Source: Chloroflexota bacterium (GTDB taxonomy: Bacteria; Chloroflexota; Anaerolineae; Promineifilales; Promineifilaceae). Taken from it: DNA of 15,794 nt. The stretch is from assembly GCA_024223125.1 (NCBI GenBank), contig JAAEOP010000029.1:1-15794 (forward strand), in the 5' to 3' direction. A program made the position numbers and the translations under genes. Under the pieces are notes generated by a model. The model was not told where the DNA came from, did not search any database, and saw only the letters and a program-made list of their open reading frames with translations. The first letter of the stretch is position 1. Each line of letters opens with the position of its first letter. This document shows positions 14,237 to 15,794 of this stretch, piece by piece.

Positions 14237-14935
14237 GAGCGGCCGCAGATCAGACATACAGTTGATGCGTTTGAATGTGGATTGGCTGTATAAATCATCC
14301 GGGTCAAATAACACCGGCATCATGCCTGCCCGTTCTGCCCCCAACCCATCTGCATAATAATTATCACCAATATAAAGACAACATTCCGGCCGCAGCCCCG
14401 TAAACTGGGACAAAGCATGATGAAAGATAGCCGGATTTGGTTTCCAACAGCCTATTTCCCCGGCCGCTAAAGTCATGTCGAAGAACTCCTCTAAACCCAA
14501 TTCAGCAACAGCCTCTTGCAGTGGGTCTGTACGATTGGAAACCAGCCCCAAAATGATGCCAGCCTGCTTCAAACCAGTTAACAGGTCAATGGCGCCCGAT
14601 GCTAATTCCACTTGAGGTGTATATCCTGTTTCAAACCATTCACGCACTAATCTAGCTCGTTGCATAAGATCACTGCTAACATCAACAGCTTCCAGCAGCA
14701 GTTTTGAATAATTGACCCAAAAACTATCTCGCCCGAACTGCTCCATATCTTGCTTAACCAGTTCATTCTGACCCCAATAATGATGCGCCCAGAGTTTGAC
14801 TCGTTTTTCGGCCGTAGGGGATATATCTATATCTAATGATCGGGCAAAATGGATGAAGGCGGCGGTGGGGCCTGGCGTCGGAATTCGTAGGGTTCCATCC
14901 AAGTCAAAAAAAACAGCTTTATATCGCATCGTCAT
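14228..14935 (-). CDS. HAD-superfamily hydrolase (phosphatase-like)
   Basis: A 235-residue cytoplasmic HAD phosphatase. Motif I is FFDLDGT with nucleophile Asp11 and acid/base Asp13; motif II is Ser133 in LVSNRTD; motif III is Lys165 in GCWKPNPAIF; motif IV is GDNYYAD with Asp191 and Asp196. A helical cap (about 20-105) follows motif I, the subclass I arrangement of phosphoglycolate-phosphatase-like and 2-haloacid-dehalogenase-like enzymes. The substrate cannot be read from sequence. The frame could open at a GTG at 14941, but that lies within the ribosome site; AAGGAG sits five bases before the ATG at 14935, with a later ATG at 14929 possible. It appears monocistronic, with its own TATAAT upstream and a hairpin at its end. 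Confidence 0.92.
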   Translation of the reverse strand: MTMRYKAVFFDLDGTLRIPTPGPTAAFIHFARSLDIDISPTAEKRVKLWAHHYWGQNELVKQDMEQFGRDSFWVNYSKLLLEAVDVSSDLMQRARLVREWFETGYTPQVELASGAIDLLTGLKQAGIILGLVSNRTDPLQEAVAELGLEEFFDMTLAAGEIGCWKPNPAIFHHALSQFTGLRPECCLYIGDNYYADGLGAERAGMMPVLFDPDDLYSQSTFKRINCMSDLRPLVG

Positions 14936-14968
14936 GTACACTCCTTATGATCTCTTGCGATTCTATTT

Positions 14969-14974
14969 ATTATA
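14969..14974 (-). promoter_or_regulatory. Candidate -10 box of the HAD gene
   Basis: A perfect TATAAT on the minus strand, 33 bp before the ATG at 14935. At 17-18 bp further upstream there is no convincing -35, only agcaac-like sequence. The leader would be about 27 nt and would include the AAGGAG ribosome site. Confidence 0.45.
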
Positions 14975-15015
14975 CAGGCAGTGTATAGTCCGTTGCTCAC
15001 ATTCTATCTGTCTAA

Positions 15016-15630
15016 TTATTGAGAAGATAGAGGACCTGTAGTAACATGTCCGTTTTCATCAATAAAAAAACGAGTGTGGAAAACCTTGCCCTGGCGGGAA
15101 TTGTGCCAGCCCTTATGTTCCCAGACAACATCCTCATCGTGCCGCAAGGCGATGTCCCAAAAACCATTTCCCCGGTCGCTTCAAACCATCACCACCACTT
15201 CATTCATCTGGTCCACGCTGAGATAGGGAGAGATGTCAAACCAATCAAATTCGCCAAAACTACTCTTATAACCAACGACAGCCGGTATATGATTAACCAA
15301 AATCAACCCAAAATCATGGGCGTCAATTTTCGCTTCCCATACACCTGGCAGCGGTTCTCTAATCTCCTCTTTCCTATCTCTGACTGTAACCGTATTATCC
15401 GGCAATATTTGCAATGTCTGCATATACCCCAGGGCAAACTTATCTGCATCTTGACCGGCAGCATCACTCCATTTAAGCGTATTATTGTGCATCAGCGCAA
15501 AATCCCAAAGGCTATGCCACGCTCCATTTACGTTCACAAAAGTGACATAGTTGGGTTCATTCTGACGCAGCAGCGTGTTTTGGTTCAACGTCAAATGGAC
15601 ATCGGCCCTCAAAAAAGAGAGAATTTTCAC
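15016..15630 (-). pseudogene. Duplicated-module protein of unknown family, interrupted by in-frame TGA
   Basis: One frame gives 149 residues from a GTG at 15630, a TGA at 15181-15183, and a further 54 codons in the same frame to a TAA at 15016. The stretch after the TGA is plainly coding: GNGFWDIALRHDEDVVWEH repeats the earlier HSLWDFALMHNNTLKW, about 116 residues apart. So two homologous modules are seen, and the TGA cuts the second. I recognise no family. The Trp-Asp and aromatic-rich pattern suggests a beta-rich extracellular or carbohydrate-binding type module, but that is a guess. The 5' end looks lost: no ribosome site, an in-frame TGA shortly upstream, and a transposase relic directly abutting. 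It is most likely the 3' part of a dead gene. The shorter 15181-15630 frame may still be translated. Confidence 0.5.
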
Positions 15631-15757
15631 AGTTGAGGCGCGACCTCATTTCCCTGCCAATATTGGCCTGTATGTCCATTTTTTGTAACAATCCATAGAT
15701 AATGGGTAGATCGTCTACCCGTTCTGTGTTGATTCGTTTGTCTGGTACACTCATCAT
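15557..15757 (-). pseudogene. IS1634-like transposase N-terminal remnant
   Basis: The first 30 residues, containing INTERVDDLPIIYGLLQKMD, match the conserved start of IS1634-type (DUF4277) transposases, which typically read (N/I)TERVDDIP then a helix and continue to a HGN motif in a protein of about 500 residues. Here the similarity stops near position 15668 and the frame runs on as unrelated sequence for 36 codons, overlapping the neighbouring relic. No transposase catalytic region is present. Family recognition is from memory. A TTGACA occurs close to the window edge (15788-15793, minus strand) but without a good -10. Confidence 0.45.
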
Positions 15758-15794
15758 AATTCATAGGTGTACCAAATTTGCTTTTTATGTCAAA

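Noticed and set aside
15181..15183. TGA as selenocysteine or reassigned codon
   Set aside because: Other genes in the window use TGA as a true stop in overlapping ATGA junctions. No SECIS-like hairpin was evident and there is no redox context; a nonsense mutation is simpler.
15046..15636. 196-residue open frame on the + strand
   Set aside because: The opposite strand has repeated WD-containing modules and a natural protein composition. The + frame has runs of His and Ile/Gln-rich sequence typical of an antisense shadow, and no ribosome site.

Overview
The window reads as a piece of a Chloroflexota-like chromosome (Anaerolineae or a relative). This placement is an inference. It rests on mid-range GC (about 50 to 55 percent by eye), a MoxR/DUF58/DUF4129 membrane operon, oligopeptide-type ABC genes, a response-regulator/Roadblock fusion, an IS1634-like transposase relic and many small intergenic palindromes. 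No rRNA, tRNA, CRISPR array or intact transposase was seen.

Layout. Positions 37-7161 are all read leftward. In transcription order they hold two paralogous DUF4129 membrane proteins, a two-helix membrane protein, a MoxR AAA+ ATPase and a DUF58 protein, with short gaps or overlaps throughout. After these comes an AT-rich orphan gene (1348-2334): a nucleoside-deoxyribosyltransferase/TIR-like N-terminus joined to a PLD-like C-terminus, which is a candidate defence effector. A 94-bp MITE with an 8-bp target-site duplication lies next to it. A polytopic membrane protein and a lipoprotein follow. Positions 7267-12054 hold an oligopeptide/dipeptide ABC transporter split into two divergent units, permeases leftward and ATPases rightward. 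They share a 370-bp control region full of repeats. No substrate-binding protein is present. Positions 12169-13359 encode a CheY receiver plus Roadblock/LC7-like domain with an acidic tail. It converges on a frameshifted, shortened GT87-like membrane glycosyltransferase relic (13378-14038). A HAD phosphatase follows. The right end holds two broken genes: a duplicated-module protein interrupted by an in-frame TGA, and an IS1634-like transposase N-terminus.

How they work together. In known systems MoxR and DUF58 proteins act as a chaperone/von Willebrand-type pair at the membrane, and the DUF4129 and small membrane proteins are their usual partners. The two Opp ATPases would energise the two Opp permeases.

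The most striking DNA-level signal is the palindrome ACGGCCGT. It occurs 20 times by eye count, against about 0.24 expected, and its core CGGCCG occurs about 52 times. It sits in all three codon phases and almost only inside genes, resembling the HIP1 palindrome of cyanobacteria. It is absent from the AT-rich orphan gene, which fits recent acquisition of that gene. Several hairpin families sit in the gene gaps and in places supply start codons, stop-proximal hairpins or new protein C-termini.
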